From NCBI GenBank assembly GCA_964534765.1, contig CAZHRJ010000136.1, positions 1 to 7,810 of the forward strand: a stretch of DNA of 7,810 nt, given 5' to 3'. Under the pieces are notes generated by a model. It did no database searches. It was not told the origin of the DNA and worked only from the letters and a program-made list of their open reading frames with translations. The position numbers and the translations under genes are program-made. The stretch comes from CAZHRJ01 sp964534765 (GTDB lineage Bacteria > Lindowbacteria > 2-12-FULL-62-27). Positions 6,688 through 7,810 of this stretch are shown here, piece after piece; within the stretch, counting starts at the first letter, position 1; every line of letters starts with the position of its first letter.

Positions 6688-6858
6688 ATACGGGCATTAT
6701 TGGCTTCATCAAGACGAGCACGTGAGGGCGGCGAATGCCGGGTCAGGTGGGAGAGGCGACCACAACAACAGACAGTGAGTTCCCCTTGCAGGATATTCCA
6801 GAAACTGCTTCTTGTGGACAACCTTGCGTGACGTTTTCAATGTATATTGGACAACAAC

Positions 6859-7281
6859 TCAGTTGGTCTCAAAGCGTTCCTTTTTGGCGGCGGCGTTTAA
6901 TCGGCCATCAGATGAAAAAAACCGCGTATCCTTGGGTCCTTTTTCACGAATTTCAACCGCCGATGCCAGATGAACGGCATCGGCACCTGTTAGGCTATAT
7001 TCTTTTGATAAACGACCCGCTGTTTTTGCCAGAAGGTCGGTAACTACAATTCGAAGGAATGTATCCCATTCACGGTCAAAGACGGTCACTATTTCATTGT
7101 ATTCCCTTTCGGATATGGCTCGTTTCCGCCGTTTCCGAGTCAGTGCGCTGTGCAATTCCGGATAGGCGATGACCGATGTGGCTACAGCGACCGACGCCAC
7201 CACGCTTGAACGAATGTCAGTGCTCCCCTTTTCTAAAACGTAAAGTTTGACCAAACTGCTGGTATCCAAATAAAGAATCAT
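6859..7281 (-). CDS. PIN-domain ribonuclease toxin (VapC family)
   Basis: This 140-residue protein is the usual length for a VapC toxin, a metal-dependent RNase that cuts tRNA, rRNA or other RNAs to stop growth. The four acidic active-site residues are where the family expects them: D6 in ILYLDTSSLVKLYV, E42 in SVIAYPELHSAL, D101 in LTGADAVHLASA, and D125 in FFSSDGRLNAAA. A basic patch KRRKRA lies at 50-55. The start is ATG 7281, whose first bases form ATGA with the stop of the antitoxin gene, giving a 4-base overlap and so translational coupling in one operon. Nothing suggests inactivation. The target RNA cannot be told from sequence. The strong TA context makes a stand-alone PIN RNase unlikely. 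The next gene downstream on this strand is the SRAP gene, after a 204-base gap. Confidence 0.93.
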   Translation of the reverse strand: MILYLDTSSLVKLYVLEKGSTDIRSSVVASVAVATSVIAYPELHSALTRKRRKRAISEREYNEIVTVFDREWDTFLRIVVTDLLAKTAGRLSKEYSLTGADAVHLASAVEIREKGPKDTRFFSSDGRLNAAAKKERFETN

Positions 7282-7550
7282 CGGCGTTGTTCAAGAATTA
7301 TTTGGGAAAGTGCCTTTCCCTTAATTTTCACCGGCTCTCGTAAACCCGCAGGTTTGGAACCCGCCCACAAGGCAACCCCCGAACTGACAAGTCCCCAAAC
7401 TTCCTTTTTCGATTCTACGCCGCCTTGGACAGGAGTGACCAGCGCAACATTCTTCCCACGGTCGGTCACCATCACAACCTCTCCCCCTTTGACACGGCGC
7501 AGGTATCGGCTTAATTCCGTCTTCAATTCACGAACTCCTACTGTAACCAT
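7278..7550 (-). CDS. Phd/YefM-like antitoxin paired with the VapC toxin
   Basis: The 90-residue product opens with the Phd/YefM (type II antitoxin) pattern: VTVGVRELKTELSRYLRRVKGGEVVMVTDRGKNVALVTPV, residues 2-41. This segment is a DNA-binding and dimerisation fold in which ELK..LS.YL..V is the first helix and GE.V.VTDRGK..A.V the beta hairpin. The rest (42-90), with AGLREPVKIKGKALSQIILEQRR at the end, should be the flexible tail that wraps and blocks the toxin active site. It precedes and overlaps vapC by ATGA, the usual antitoxin-first order. It probably represses its own operon: TGTWACCA sites cover the promoter and start codon (7542-7580). No Shine-Dalgarno precedes ATG 7550. The alternative label, a VapB of the Phd type, means the same thing functionally. 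Confidence 0.9.
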   Translation of the reverse strand: MVTVGVRELKTELSRYLRRVKGGEVVMVTDRGKNVALVTPVQGGVESKKEVWGLVSSGVALWAGSKPAGLREPVKIKGKALSQIILEQRR

Positions 7551-7580
7551 GTAGTCATGTTACCAATAAATGTGGTTACA
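7542..7580. promoter_or_regulatory. Triple TGTWACCA operator-like array over the toxin-antitoxin promoter
   Basis: Plus-strand copies are TGTAACCA (7542-7549), TGTTACCA (7558-7565) and the inverted TGGTTACA (7573-7580), with centres 16 and 15 bases apart. The outer two are perfect reverse complements; the inner and right-hand copies pair at seven of eight bases around a 7-base spacer. They overlap the start codon, the -10 hexamer and the -35/spacer edge respectively, which fits autorepression by the Phd-like antitoxin. Binding itself is inferred. Confidence 0.55.
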
Positions 7581-7585
7581 ATCAA
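7557..7585 (-). promoter_or_regulatory. Sigma70-like promoter, apparently leaderless, of the toxin-antitoxin operon
   Basis: On the minus strand TTGATT (7585-7580) and TAACAT (7562-7557) are 17 bases apart, each matching the consensus at four of six positions. The -10 hexamer ends exactly 6 bases before ATG 7550, so the transcript should start at about the start codon. Confidence 0.45.
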
Positions 7586-7653
7586 GTTTTTGGATGTTTT
7601 TGTACCGGTCGTCAAAACAGACGGTTGTCTACATTGCCGGCACACAAAATCTT

Positions 7654-7752
7654 TCATCCCGGCGAATACAGTTGTAGTCCTCTGTCCGTTTTGAAAAACT
7701 CATCAAGCCAGATCTGCAGTTGTTTTTTCTGATTCGTATCGAATGTCAGCAT
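7654..7752 (-). other. Short open tail upstream of the toxin-antitoxin operon, possible gene remnant
   Basis: The 260 bases right of the antitoxin hold no recognisable gene. One minus-strand frame, open from about 7806 and with an ATG at 7752, ends at TGA 7656-7654. Its last 32 residues (MLTFDTNQKKQLQIWLDEFF then KTDRGLQLYSPG) have a protein-like mix of charged and aromatic residues and could be the tail of a decayed or shifted gene. An in-frame TAA at 7809-7807 closes it upstream, and no ribosome site precedes the ATG. I do not recognise the family, and chance is a real possibility. Confidence 0.2.
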
Positions 7753-7810
7753 GGCGGGAACGATACCTTTTTGTGGGGCGGGAGGGCAACGGTGAAAAAG
7801 AAACCCTTAT

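Noticed and set aside
6655..6700. LexA/SOS box before the SRAP gene
   Set aside because: No CTGT-N8-ACAG or direct-repeat GTTC type site is present; the family name alone is not evidence of SOS control.
6461..6778. Plus-strand 105-residue frame spanning the SRAP start and the gap before vapC
   Set aside because: Over half is antisense to the SRAP N-terminus and the rest has no protein-like motif or ribosome site.
6812..6820. TGTGGACAA, one base off a DnaA box on the minus strand
   Set aside because: A single imperfect copy with no cluster, AT-rich unwinding region or replication gene nearby; expected by chance.
6855..6865. CAACTCAGTTG palindrome at the vapC 3' end as a terminator
   Set aside because: Only five base pairs with low GC and no T run on the proper strand; too weak to call.
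1..7810. CRISPR arrays, tRNA/rRNA genes, insertion sequence ends
   Set aside because: No regularly spaced repeats, cloverleaf-like segments, transposase motifs or terminal inverted repeats were seen on either strand.

Overview
This is a compact bacterial chromosomal window with moderately high GC by eye. The 5600-7810 end looks more AT-rich than the rest. No genus can be named. The RimO protein reads like the form common in Bacteroidota and related lineages (for example the TLGCSKNVVDSEV start and the GCDRVCSFCAIPLMRGKHVS cluster), so an FCB-type or poorly sampled lineage is possible; this is inference only. There are no rRNA, tRNA, CRISPR or insertion-sequence signatures.

Left part (1-1970), minus strand. 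A glutaredoxin-thioredoxin reductase fusion runs off the left edge. Upstream of it, on the same strand, are a cytoplasmic TPR-repeat protein and a short decayed remnant of a spermidine-synthase-like protein.

Middle part (1969-5560). Two convergent pairs meet with overlapping ends. A DUF985-type cupin (+) meets a CobW/COG0523 metal-chaperone GTPase (-), their stop codons interlocking in TTAA. The ribosomal protein S12 methylthiotransferase RimO (+) meets a small single-pass membrane protein (-) with a 7-base overlap. CobW and RimO are divergent and share an intergenic region of about 137 bases.

Right part (5560-7810), minus strand. An SRAP-family (YedK/HMCES-like) abasic-site-sensing protein carries an extra C-terminal domain of about 120 residues. 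Next come a VapC-type PIN toxin and its Phd/YefM-like antitoxin, overlapping by ATGA. The last 230 bases or so hold no convincing gene, only a short open tail.

The most notable points are: (i) the Grx-TrxR fusion, which resembles a self-contained NADPH-to-disulfide electron wire; (ii) the SRAP protein with its unassigned C-terminal domain; (iii) three unrelated genes (antitoxin, SRAP, small membrane protein) that each lack a Shine-Dalgarno and have a TANNNT hexamer exactly 6 bases before ATG, a layout expected of leaderless transcripts; and (iv) a triple TGTWACCA operator-like array over the toxin-antitoxin promoter. The genes do not form one pathway. The left side leans to redox, the centre to metal and ribosome housekeeping, and the right to DNA-damage tolerance and toxin-antitoxin accessory functions.
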